Shown: positions 1 through 7,531, counted from the stretch's first letter. The stretch: 18,923 bases of DNA from Terfezia claveryi (GCA_015179025.1 WHUX01000571.1:1-18923); one strand, 5' to 3'. The notes: generated by a model from the sequence alone, not told the origin. Program-made: numbers and translations.

Positions 1-737
1 ACTAAGGCCCTCTTCGAACTGTTCCAGTTTTACCTAGGTGTTCCATAGTACCTCTGCCGCTAGCCTCGAGAATTCGGCCACATATGTCGAGAGGTCATTG
101 CCTCATTGTCTTAGGGCCCGAAGGGCTCTGGTTGCTGTTCCTGCTGGGTCTGGATCTCCAAACGCCCGATCGAGGATAGTGAATAGTGCAGAAACGTCTG
201 CTAACTTGATACCAGAGTCTTAGACATATGGTTGGACTTGGTCCAAGGCTTTATCCTCCAGTAGGCTATACACGTAGGCCAAGCGGTGTTGGACGGTGGG
301 GAACTTTGCGGCGTCACCATTTAGCTTGATATTGATCGAGTTCTTCCAAGGTTTGAGGCGGGACCTTTCGCCCTTGAATTTCGGTGGAGTGGGGAGGTCC
401 TGTATTTTGGGGGCCTGAGGTGCCTGATTCCCAGAGTTTATGGTGTCCAAGGCCCTGGTTAGGGTTTGGACAGTCCTCTTTTATTGGCCAAGTCCTTCTG
501 GCAGGATGTAAGGTCCTCTGTAAGTATTGTGATTTCATCTTCGGCTCTGGCCAGTTTCTATTGGGCTTCACACATGGCTGCTTCTAGTTGCAACCCCATG
601 GTGTCCGCAGCGAGTAAAACGTCGATGATGGTGTTGCGATAGTTGTCGAAGTCGGTCTGATTTTTTGGGATTGGCAGTGCTTGCCAGTCTTGAAACCTAG
701 CTTCTGGGAGTGTAGGAGTGGTTTCTTAACTTGCCAT
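1..737 (-). pseudogene. gag of family 1 retroelement, broken and cut by the window edge
   Basis: The frame starts at ATG 737-735 (MAS, then TAA as codon 4). It reads about 75 residues of N-terminal gag with a coiled-coil-like stretch, shifts frame near 480, and continues with the typical gag entry PKIQDLPTPPKFKGERSRL (220-450). After a TAG near 220 it carries on to the edge with the core signature DSGIKLADVSALFTILDRAF and, further on, STYVAEFSRLAAE. This 'P.PPKF.G....L..W' to 'A..F..LDRAFGDPD' order is that of Ty3/Gypsy capsid proteins of fungi, which form the particle shell. At least four in-frame stops (TAA, TAG, TGA) and one frameshift show it is dead; most stops are explained by CAA/CAG/CGA losing the first C. 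The zinc knuckle would lie off-window. Assignment to gag is firm; the exact frameshift point is not. Confidence 0.82.
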
Positions 738-1106
738 AATGTGGATGTACTAGTTGGTCAGGGCGATCCAATGTAGTGTAACAACGGCTCTGGAGGTAAG
801 GCGACCAAGGGGTACGCTGCGGCAAGGGCAAGGCTAAGATAACACATACATAGGAACGCTATGTGTGTGACCAGGAGGGGGCTGAAACGGGAGGCAAGGG
901 CAAGAGGCAAGAGAGGCAGAGGGCAAGGGACATGAGACACGCGGAAGCAGTTGCCGCGTGTGTCAAGGGAGGCAGCTGGGCTACAGAGACGAGGCGAGAC
1001 AAGGAGGTGCACAAGGGAGATGCACCAACGTGGAGAGAAGTAAGGCCCTGTATTGGATATACAAGACGTTGGATGGGGATCCAATGACAGTACGAGGGAC
1101 AGGCTC

Positions 1107-1119
1107 TATATATATATAA
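1107..1119 (-). promoter_or_regulatory. TATA-like box in LTR U3/R of family 1
   Basis: An uninterrupted alternating TATATATATATA run sits in a less AT-rich surround, inside the LTR and between the palindromes and gag. Its position fits a pol II core promoter firing on the minus strand towards gag. No transcript evidence is available from sequence. Confidence 0.5.
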
Positions 1120-1192
1120 CTCGGTCAGGGCAATGAGGGAAATAAGCTTCCCTATCTCAGAAGTCAAGCAAGGTAATGATAATACAATAACC

Positions 1193-1216
1193 CATCACCT
1201 GCGATCGCAGGTGATG
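1193..1216. promoter_or_regulatory. 24-bp perfect palindrome in LTR U3
   Basis: CATCACCTGCGATCGCAGGTGATG is fully self-complementary and centred at 1204/1205 (written in two halves: CATCACCTGCGA and TCGCAGGTGATG). A second copy begins exactly 48 bp away at 1241. It lies upstream of the TATA-like run in the minus-strand reading, the usual place for enhancer sites bound by dimeric transcription factors. The factor is unknown. Confidence 0.6.
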
Positions 1217-1240
1217 ACAAAGACAACAATAGCAATGACC

Positions 1241-1264
1241 CATCACCTGCAATCGCAGGTGATG
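1241..1264. promoter_or_regulatory. Second copy of the 24-bp LTR palindrome
   Basis: It is identical to 1193-1216 except for one central base (GCAATCGC instead of GCGATCGC), a G-to-A change that breaks the centre of the palindrome. Flanks are also shared (GACCCATC / GATGACAA), so the unit is a 48-bp tandem duplication within U3. Confidence 0.6.
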
Positions 1265-1288
1265 ACAACTGAACACACGGTTGTTACA

Positions 1289-1685
1289 GCATCCTATATA
1301 TCCAGATGCATGAGATATATAGGATGCATAGGAGACAAACTAAAGATTAGGATACCCAACGCTCATTGTGCAAGCATCTGGATGTACTTAAATGGTGCTT
1401 ATGTGCTTGGGATACAACACATGTACTTTATAGATGCTCTCTCCTCTTGGACATAATATAGAATAGGCTGCTCATCCCTAATGCTATACTATAAGGTTCT
1501 ATCATTAGTATTGCTAATAGATAGCCTACAATCACTGTCTTCTACAATGTACACCCACTTACTACTTGCATGTATGACAGCTAGGTACATAGCTACTATT
1601 GTAGTCATTGAATATGCATATAGCAGAAATATCCATTGTATTCCCTAATAATTATATATATAGAAGTAATAGATATATATATGTT
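1289..1685. other. AT-rich intergenic sequence
   Basis: No supportable gene. The only structure I see is a short inverted repeat next to the LTR: GCATCCTATATAT (1289-1301) with its complement ending near 1326. A 107-codon open frame over 1133-1456 spans the LTR boundary and has no recognisable composition, so it is not called. Confidence 0.5.
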
Positions 1686-1832
1686 CTGGTCCGTTCCGGG
1701 ATTCCAAGCCATACCGGTATGGACCGGGCCTTTCCAGGATTGCCCGGGCCATACCGGTATGGCCCCCCATACCGGTATGGACCGGGCCGTTGCGAGATTG
1801 CGAGATTACCCAGGCCGTTCCGGGATGGCATA
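1686..1832. repeat. GC-rich palindrome-cluster repeat, copy 1
   Basis: A GC-rich island in AT-rich sequence carries the 14-bp palindrome CCATACCGGTATGG three times (1709-1722, 1749-1762, 1767-1780), separated by ACCGGGCC and GCCCGGGCC. It is bounded by GGTCCGTTCCGGGAT at the start and GCCGTTCCGGGAT at the end. The same arrangement occurs inverted at 10390-10518, including the ATATATGTTCTGGTCCG entry. It could be a small non-autonomous element or a clustered protein-binding site; I cannot assign it to a known family. Short open frames across it (1608-1874) are by-products. Confidence 0.6.
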
Positions 1833-2197
1833 AATATTCATATCTTCTTATATTTCCTTACGCATTTGGCCTAACCAATGTAAATCATTTGATGCTATAT
1901 TCCTAGATTCATGTCTACCTTAACCTCTACCCTCTACGCAGTCACCATCCCATTCCAAACTCCAACACAAATGGTCTCTCAGCATAGCCGCGCTTGTTCT
2001 TGTAGTTCACCTGCATTATATGCATTTTGAAATAATCCATTTTATTCTCACGATTATCTAATAAGGCTATCTAACACGCTGTGCCCCAAAACCCCCATCT
2101 GTACCAGCCTTCACATCCACGTCCCTAGAATCCTAGATTCGCCATCCATATGAGCCTGCAATTCACTGTCCATATTAGCCTGAATATCCGCTAGAAT
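1833..2197. other. Unassigned intergenic sequence
   Basis: No open frame of note, no repeat unit and no RNA gene recognised. The right part (2140-2197) degrades into imperfect units resembling the 24-bp array that follows (GCCTGCAATTCACT, GCCTGAATATCCGC). Confidence 0.4.
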
Positions 2198-2525
2198 TGA
2201 GGAAGCAAATCAGCCTAGCAAATCAGCCTAGAATCGAGCGAGCAAATCAGCCTAGAATCAAGCAAGCAAATCAGCCTAGAATCGAGCGAGGAAATCAGCC
2301 TAGAATTGAGCGAGGAAATCAGCAGAGAATTGAGCAAGAATATCACCGAATTGAGCGAGGAAATCAGCCTACAATCGAGCGAGCAAATTAGCGAGAAAAT
2401 GAGCGAGCAAACCAGCGTAGAATTGAGCAAGCAAATCAGCCTAGAATTGAGAGAGGAAATCAGTAGAGAATTGAGCAAGGAAATCACTACTGGCATACAA
2501 TCGAGCGAGGAAATCAGTCTAGAAT
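2198..2525. repeat. 24-bp tandem array, left (AAATCAGCCTAGAATCGAGC unit)
   Basis: Roughly 13-14 units of a 24-bp repeat (AAATCAGCCTAG + AATCGAGCGAGC), diverging towards the right. Because 24 is divisible by 3 and the unit has no stop in several frames, long frames arise on both strands. The plus frame 2306-2650 reads as an 8-residue repeat of the SEEISLES type and looks helical. I treat this as repeat-driven rather than a proven gene. A related array lies at 4838-5060, on the other side of the 29-bp satellite. Confidence 0.85.
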
Positions 2526-2553
2526 CTTATGTCAAAAGGCAAAACGAGTTACC

Positions 2554-2642
2554 CCAGTTCACTATACTCCGAGCGCCATCACACTACTTCTTAGGTCGCT
2601 CTCGTTGTAGACTTGTAGTTTGGTGGAGATATAGTGAACTGG
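2554..2642. repeat. Inverted repeat with 13-bp perfect stem
   Basis: CCAGTTCACTATA (2554-2566) is exactly complementary to TATAGTGAACTGG (2630-2642). The stem extends by CTCC/GGAG with one bulged base, leaving a loop of about 54 bases. It lies immediately 3' (minus strand) of the tRNA-related unit and may be that unit's tail. Confidence 0.6.
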
Positions 2643-2684
2643 AGCATTAAGGAATGGATACCCGACAACCCTGCTCCCGGTCCG

Positions 2685-2806
2685 CCGACAGTGATATTAA
2701 GGCAATTAACTTCTTGCCTCCACTGGGAATCGAACTCGGGCCCTCAATAAATAAACATAAACCGTAAAGTAAAGAACTTACCACTGCGCTATGCCTACTG
2801 TCAGTT
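2685..2806 (-). repeat. tRNA-derived pol III unit (SINE-like) or tRNA pseudogene
   Basis: On the minus strand, TAGCGCAGTGG (2791-2781) matches the A-box consensus TRGYNNARNGG exactly, and GTTCGATTC (2735-2727) matches the B-box GWTCRANNC exactly, 45 bases further on. The T-stem would be CCGAG/CCCAG: three pairs hold, and the two mismatches are both explained by G-to-A changes. The acceptor stem does not pair as in a functional tRNA, but GACAGT near 2804 and ACTGTC near 2687 enclose the unit. This pattern fits a tRNA-derived SINE head or a decayed tRNA gene. With the hairpin at 2554-2642 the element could extend to about 2540. The family is not recognised. Confidence 0.55.
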
Positions 2807-2870
2807 TCAAACACTATAGTACTATATTCTGCTAAAACTCGTTACTTTTTCTACTTGCCAATTCAATTGT

Positions 2871-2944
2871 AGAGACAGGCGCATAGAGATAGGAAACATA
2901 CAGCGCATAGAGACAGGAAACATACAGCGACAGGAAACATACAG
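2871..2944. repeat. Short tandem repeat, GAGACAGGAAACATACAGC unit
   Basis: Three partial copies of a roughly 24-bp unit (GCGCATAGAGACAGGAAACATACA). The last is shortened to CGACAGGAAACATACA. It separates the tRNA-related unit from the 29-bp satellite. Confidence 0.75.
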
Positions 2945-2949
2945 TAGAA

Positions 2950-4765
2950 TAGATATTTGCTCGCTCTATATGCCAGCCTAGATATTTGCTCGCCCTATAT
3001 GCCACCTTGGATATTTGCTCGTTCTACATGCCAGCCTGGATATTCGTTCGCTCTATATATCGGCCTGGATATTCACTCGCTCTATATGTTAGCCTGGATA
3101 TTCACTCGCTCTATATGTTAGCCTGGATATTCGCTCGCTCCATATATCAGCCTGGATATTTGCTTGCCCCATATATTAGCCTGGATATTTGCTCACCCCA
3201 GATATCAGCCTGGATATTTGCTGGCCCTAGATATTAGCCTGGATAACCCCCTCTGGTAAGCCTGGATATTCCCCCTATATCTCGCTGGATATTCGCTCGC
3301 TCCATATGCCAACCTGAATATTCGCTCGCACTGGATATCAGCCTGGATATTCCCCCTATATCTCGCTGGATATTCACTCGCTCCATAAGCCAACCTGAAT
3401 ATTCGCTCGCGCTGGATATCAGCCTGGATATTCGCTTGCCCTGGATATCAGCCTGCATATTCGCTCGCTCTATATCTTAGCCTGGATATTCGCTCGCTCT
3501 ACATGTTAGCCTGGATATTCGCTCGCTCTACATGTCAGCCTGGATATTCGCTCGCCCTGGATAGTATCAGCCTATATATTTGCTCGACCTAGATATCAGC
3601 CTGGATATTTGCTCGCTCTATATGTCAGCCTGAATATTCGCTCGTCTAATATGTCAGCCTGGATATTCGCTCGCCCTATATGTCAGCCTGGATATTCGCT
3701 TGCCCTATATATCAGCCTAGATATTTGCTTGCCCCATATATCAGCCTGGATATTTGCTCGCCCCCTATATCAGCCTGGATATTTGCTCGCTCTATATGCC
3801 AGCCTGGATATTTGCTCACTCTATATACCAGCCTAGATATTCGCTCGCCCTGAATATCAGCCTGCATATTCGCTTGCCCTAGATATTAGCCTGGATATTC
3901 GCTCGCTCCATATGCTAGCCTGAATATTTGCTCGCTCTATATGTTAGCCTGGATATTCGCTCACTCTACATATTAGCCTGGATATTTGCTTGCTCTACAT
4001 GTCAGCCTGGATATTCGCTCGCCCTGGATATCAGCCTATATATTTGCTCGACCTAGATATCAGCCTGGATATTTGCTCGCTCTATATGTCAGCCTGAATA
4101 TTCGCTCGTCTAATATGTCAGCCTGGATATTCGCTCGCCCTATATGTCAGCCTGGATATTCGCTTGCCCTATATATCAGCCTAGATATTTGCTTGCCCCA
4201 TATATCAGCCTGGATATTTGCTCGCCCCCTATATCAGCCTGGATATTTGCTCGCTCTATATGCCAGCCTGGATATTTGCTCACTCTATATACCAGCCTAG
4301 ATATTCGCTCGCCCTGAATATCAGCCTGCATATTCGCTTGCCCTAGATATTAGCCTGGATATTCGCTCGCTCCATATGCTAGCCTGAATATTTGCTCGCT
4401 CTATATGTTAGCCTGGATATTCGCTCACTCTACATATTAGCCTGGATATTTGCTTGCTCTACATGTCAGCCTGGATATTCGCTCGCCCTAGATATCAGCC
4501 TATATATTTGCTCGACCTAGATATCAGCCTGGATATTCGCTTGCTCCATATGCCAGCCTGAATATTCGCTCGCTCTATATGTTAGCCTAGATATTCACTC
4601 GCTTTATATATTAGCCTGGATATTCGCTCGCTCTACATGTCAGCCTGGATATTCCCCCTATATCTCGCTGGATATTCACTCGCTCCATATGCCAAGCTAA
4701 ATATTCGCTCGTGCTGGATATCAGCCTGGATATTCGCTTGCCCTATATGTCAGCCGGGATATTCA
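2950..4765. repeat. 29-bp satellite array, about 60 units
   Basis: The contiguous repeat unit is GCCTGGATATTCGCTCGC + TCTATATGTCA, with a constant 29-bp period (for example GGATATTCGC at 3661 and 3690). Variation is concentrated in the C/T choice of TTYGCTYGC and in the YATATRYCA part. A variant containing ATTCCCCCTATATCTCGCTGG occurs near both ends (about 3264, 3345, 4647), so the array edges are related. Since 29 is not divisible by 3, the plus-strand frames run through all three phases and give a 29-residue pseudo-repeat (LALYVSLDI.. type). These frames are a by-product of a stop-free unit, and no gene is called. Confidence 0.93.
3571..4498. repeat. Higher-order duplication, 2 x 464 bp within the 29-bp satellite
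   Basis: The segment 3571-4034 recurs at 4035-4498 with an exact 464-bp offset (16 x 29), checked at CCTATATATTTGCTCGACC (3571, 4035, 4499) and CTCGTCTAAT (3641, 4105). A third partial copy starts at 4499 and loses similarity near 4528. The copies are almost identical although neighbouring monomers differ by several bases, so the duplication is recent relative to monomer divergence. Confidence 0.9.
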
Positions 4766-4837
4766 ATTGCCAGTACAATGCGGGAGAAAATAAATAACAA
4801 CTTTGTACCAATTGAAATTGGCAACTTCATTGCCAAT

Positions 4838-5060
4838 AACCAAGCGAGCAAATCAGCATATAATCGAGCAAGCAAATCAGCCTAGAATCGAGTAGCAAAT
4901 CAGCATACCATTGAGTGAGCAAATCAGCCTAGAATCGAGCAAGCAAGTCAGTGAGAAAATGAGCGAGCAAATGAGCGAGAAAATGAGCGAGAAAATAAGC
5001 GAGCAAATGAGCGAGAAAATGAGCGAGCAAACCAGGGTAGAATTGAGCGAGCAAAATTAT
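4838..5060. repeat. 24-bp tandem array, right
   Basis: The left part holds the same unit as 2198-2525 (CAAATCAGCCTAGAATCGAG). The right part turns into a simpler GAGCGAGCAAAT / GAGCGAGAAAAT 12-bp alternation (4945-5035). The plus-strand frame 4911-5363 begins here and reads an octad-like SEQMSEKM repeat before entering non-repetitive sequence. It could be a genuine repetitive coiled-coil protein, but composition alone does not prove it. Confidence 0.8.
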
Positions 5061-5299
5061 TTGGAAGGAATGAACAGGAGAAAAGCTCTAAGTCCCAGCC
5101 AGGCACACCTTGGAAATAGGGACTTGCCGTGTCTTGCTGCCAGCCATTACAGTCGGATCGACTGGCGCTGCCTTAAAACCAGATTACATGTCTTACCTAC
5201 AATCATCCCGCCGCGTCGGTTGGGGCTCCTCCTGCAATTGGCAAAACCTAGCACAAAGGAGGAAATACCCATATATGGGAAACGAATGAGAAGACAAAT

Positions 5300-5554
5300 A
5301 TATAGAAATGATAGCTTTTCGGCCTCTATATATGCATGCAATTCATGCTTCCGCTGGCTCTAGATATTGGTGTTTTGTATGCTTCCGCTGGTGCTATATA
5401 GTACCAGCGGAAGCATGCAAAACACCAATACCTAGAGCTAGCGAAAGCATGAAAACCACCAATATATAGTGCCAGCTAAAACACCAATATCTAGAGCTAG
5501 CAGAAGCATGAATTGCATGCATATATAGAGGCCGAAAAGCCATCATTTCTATAT
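5300..5554. repeat. Fold-back element with 77-bp terminal inverted repeats
   Basis: Arm 5300-5376 matches the complement of 5478-5554 at 74 of 77 positions, and the three differences are all C/T or G/A. Inside is a nested inverted repeat: GCTTCCGCTGGT near 5381-5392 pairs with ACCAGCGGAAGC at 5403-5414. The element is built from a roughly 34-bp module (GGTGTTTTGCATGCTTCCGC + TGGCTCTAGATATT) placed in both orientations. The same module is found in direct tandem at 7577-7691. No coding capacity; it looks like a fold-back/MITE-type non-autonomous element. A flanking target duplication is not evident. Confidence 0.8.
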
Positions 5555-5782
5555 CCCATAGACCGCTAATACAAGCTCCACGTGCATTGCAGTAGCAACT
5601 AAGCCAGAAGCAGTAACAACACCAACAGTTGGTGGGCACTGGCCTCTCGATGGATACCCTTATAGCACAACATCCTCTCTTGCACAACATCTTCTATAGT
5701 ACAACATTCTATAGCTAGAATAGCATATATCCACAGAATAACATCCATAACATCCACCCATAAACACAACACCTCTATCAAT

Positions 5783-6160
5783 ATGCTTTACTTTATTATC
5801 ATCTTCCTTACCATATTGGCAGCAACTTTGGCCACTACCATAACTACGGCCAGACAGATGACCATTAATAGTCATATAGATCTTGATGCAAAGCTGCAAA
5901 GATCTATAGATCTACAAGTTCTGGCGGAGTTTAAGGAGGAACGCGTTTTACGGTATTGCACTGACCAATTGAAGCGTCTACGCGTCGAGGAATACTGCCA
6001 TAAGCAATTGACACGTCTTCAAGAAGAAAATGTGCAAATACTACCCTTACTAGCCTATCGTCCTCGTCACCCATTTTCTTTATTAAAAAAGAAAAAAGTT
6101 AGGTGGGCTGACGGGTGGGTTGACCCTGACTGTGGGTCAACAACAGATGCTGATGAATAA
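5783..6160 (+). CDS. Hypothetical small membrane-anchored protein, 125 aa
   Basis: I do not recognise the family. The ATG has A at -3 and is the first in frame. Residues 2-24 form one hydrophobic segment (LYFIIIFLTILAATLATTIT), a likely signal anchor or signal peptide. Residues about 30-85 are charged and helix-prone, with many Glu/Lys/Leu and Cys at 59 and 72. A basic run KKKKVRWAD (about 101-109) precedes an acidic C-terminus ending TDADE. Codon use is varied and there is no internal repeat, unlike every other open frame nearby, which favours a real or recently real gene. About 20 bases after the stop a long A-tract begins (6181-6223), which could be a retroposed poly(A) tail or simple repeat. 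It could also be an orphan or a fragment of a mobile element. No intron is needed. Confidence 0.4.
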   Translation: MLYFIIIFLTILAATLATTITTARQMTINSHIDLDAKLQRSIDLQVLAEFKEERVLRYCTDQLKRLRVEEYCHKQLTRLQEENVQILPLLAYRPRHPFSLLKKKKVRWADGWVDPDCGSTTDADE

Positions 6161-6180
6161 GATGATTGGAAGGGATCATG

Positions 6181-6223
6181 GAAAAAAAAAAAAAATATTA
6201 AAAAAAAAAAAAAAAAAAAAAAA
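6181..6223 (+). repeat. Interrupted A-tract
   Basis: Two runs of A broken only by TATT lie about 20 bases after the stop of the small ORF and just before the G-rich minisatellite. Possible poly(A) tail of a retroposed copy, or a slippage tract. Confidence 0.75.
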
Positions 6224-6229
6224 AGTGGA

Positions 6230-7078
6230 GTTAATTCTTTTTCTGGTGGGGAGTTATTGTGGGAGAGCTGGTAGAGGGAGGGCTTGGGGGGGAGTTATTG
6301 TAAGGAGAGCTGGTGGCGGGAGAGCTTGGGGGGGTTATTGTATAAGAGCTGGTGGCGGGAGGGACTGGTGGCGGGGGCAAGGGCTGGCGGTGGGAGGGAC
6401 TGGGAGCGGGGGCAAGGGCTGGCGGCGGGAGAGACTGGCGGTAGGGGCTGGCGGCAGGGGCAAGGGCTGGCGGCGGGAGGGACTGGCGGCAGGAGGGACT
6501 GACGGTGGGGGCGCTGGCAGCGGGAGGGACTGGGGGGTGGGGCTGGCGGCGGGGGCAAGGGCTGGCGGCGGGAGGGACTGGCAGTGGGAGGGACTGGTGG
6601 TGGGAGGGGAGGGGAGGGCTGGCAGTGGGGAGAGCTGGCAGCGGGGGCTGGTGGCAGGAGAGCTTGGGGGGGTTATTGTATAAGAGCTGGTGGCGGGAGG
6701 GACTGGCGGCGGGGGTAAAGGCTGGCGGTGGGAGGGACTGGGGGCAGGGGCTGGCGGTGGGGGCAAGGGCTGGTGGCGGGAGGGACTGGAGGCGGGGTCA
6801 AGAGCTGGCGGCGGGAGGGACTAGCGGCGGGGGCTGGCGGCAGGGGCAAGGGCTGGCGGCGGGAGGGACTGGCGGCGGGAGGGACTGACGGTGGGGGCGC
6901 TGGCGGCGGGAGGGACTGGGGGGTGGAGTTGGCGGTGGGGGCAAGGGCTGGCGGCGGGAGGGACTGGCAGCGGGAGGGGAGGGGAGGGCTGGCGGCGGGG
7001 AGAGCTGGCAGCGGGGGCTGGTGGCGGGAGGGGAGGGCTGGCGGCAGGAGGGACTGGGGGCAGGAGGGGGAGGTGGGG
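6230..7078. repeat. G-rich minisatellite with higher-order structure
   Basis: The modules are GGCGGGAGGGACTGGCGG and GGGGGCAAGGGCTGGC on the plus strand, almost lacking runs of C. Longer units recur: GGTTATTGTATAAGAGCTGG at 6333 and 6671 (338 bp apart) and GACGGTGGGGGCGCTGG at 6501 and 6887 (386 bp apart). Runs of three or more G separated by short loops occur throughout, so the plus strand has very high G-quadruplex potential. Gly/Arg-rich plus frames and Pro-rich minus frames across it are by-products of the repeat. Confidence 0.9.
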
Positions 7079-7282
7079 CAGGGGGTAGGGAGGTAGGGGG
7101 GGAGGTAGGGTAGGGGGGTAGGGGGGTAGGTGGGGTAGAGGGGAAGGTGGGGAGGTGGGGTAGGGGGGGTAGGGGGGGAGGTGAGGAGGTGGGGTAGGGG
7201 GGGAGGTGGGGAGGTGGGGTAGGGGGGGTAGGGAGGGAGGTGGGGAGGTGGGGCAGGGGGTAGGAAGGGAGGGGGAGGGTTT
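7079..7282. repeat. Pure G-tract repeat (GGGGAGGTGGGGTAGGGGGG type)
   Basis: Continuation of the G-rich block with a simpler unit, GGGAGGTGGGGTAGG, lacking C almost entirely. It is not the TTAGGG telomere repeat of filamentous fungi. It ends abruptly in GGGTTTTTTTC, where an AT-rich sequence without features begins (7283-7445). Confidence 0.85.
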
Positions 7283-7445
7283 TTTTCTTTATATTCTTAT
7301 TTTCCTATCTTCTTATATATCGTGACTGGCTAGGGCTAGGCTCTTTGAGTGATAAAAGTAAGTATCTTACTCCTTATACCTTTGCTATAGATGCTAACCA
7401 ACCTACATACCATATAGGCAATGACAGTAGTGAACTTTAGGTTTG

Positions 7446-7531
7446 TATCTATTTCTATTATCTATTTCTATTATCTATTTCTATTATCTATTTCTATTAT
7501 TTATTTCTATTATCTATTTCTATAATCTATG
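7446..7531. repeat. 13-bp tandem repeat TATCTATTTCTAT
   Basis: About six units with one C/T variant (TATTTATTTCTAT), ending AATCTATG. No coding potential. Confidence 0.9.

Larger units (their letters stand above)
1..1288 (-). mobile_element. Ty3/Gypsy LTR retrotransposon, 5' portion (family 1)
   Basis: Reading the minus strand, an LTR (1288 to 777) is followed after 39 bases by an ATG (737-735) that opens a gag-like frame continuing to the left edge. Order and spacing (LTR, short leader, gag) are those of the 5' end of a Ty3/Gypsy element. The leader just inside the LTR contains TGG six bases in, where a tRNA primer-binding site would lie, but I could not match a specific tRNA. The rest of the element (end of gag, pol, 3' LTR) would lie beyond position 1. 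The LTR termini (TGTAAC...) differ from those of the family at 11018-18923 (TGTCAC...), so this is a separate family. Confidence 0.8.
777..1288 (-). repeat. 5' LTR of family 1 element (512 bp)
   Basis: The boundaries are set by the inverted termini TGTAACAAC at 777 and GTTGTTACA ending at 1288, the TG...CA ends usual for LTRs. A TATA-like run (1107-1119) lies about 170 bases from the U3 end when read on the minus strand, and two palindromes (1193-1216, 1241-1264) lie upstream of it. The 3' LTR is outside the window, so pairwise age and target-site duplication cannot be judged. Open frames over 758-1167 are incidental. Confidence 0.75.

Noticed and set aside
758..1167. Two overlapping minus-strand frames of about 105 codons
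   Set aside because: They lie within the LTR of family 1, have Ser/Pro/Leu-biased composition from a C/T-rich strand, and match nothing recognisable.
3609..4300. Plus-strand open frames with LALYVSLDI-type repeats as a repetitive protein
   Set aside because: The 29-bp period rotates through all three frames and the frames start and stop at random monomer variants, so openness comes from the stop-free unit.
2950..4765. Regular 29-bp repeats resembling a CRISPR array
   Set aside because: The units are contiguous without unique spacers, the context is eukaryotic, and no cas genes are present. It is a satellite.
6120..7096. Gly/Arg-rich plus-strand and Pro-rich minus-strand proteins
   Set aside because: All six frames are biased by the same G-rich minisatellite; several overlap fully and none has non-repeat sequence.
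7079..7282. Telomere-like G-rich repeat
   Set aside because: The unit is GGGGTAGGGGGGAGGT-like, irregular, and lacks TTAGGG. It is internal to the window and followed by ordinary sequence.
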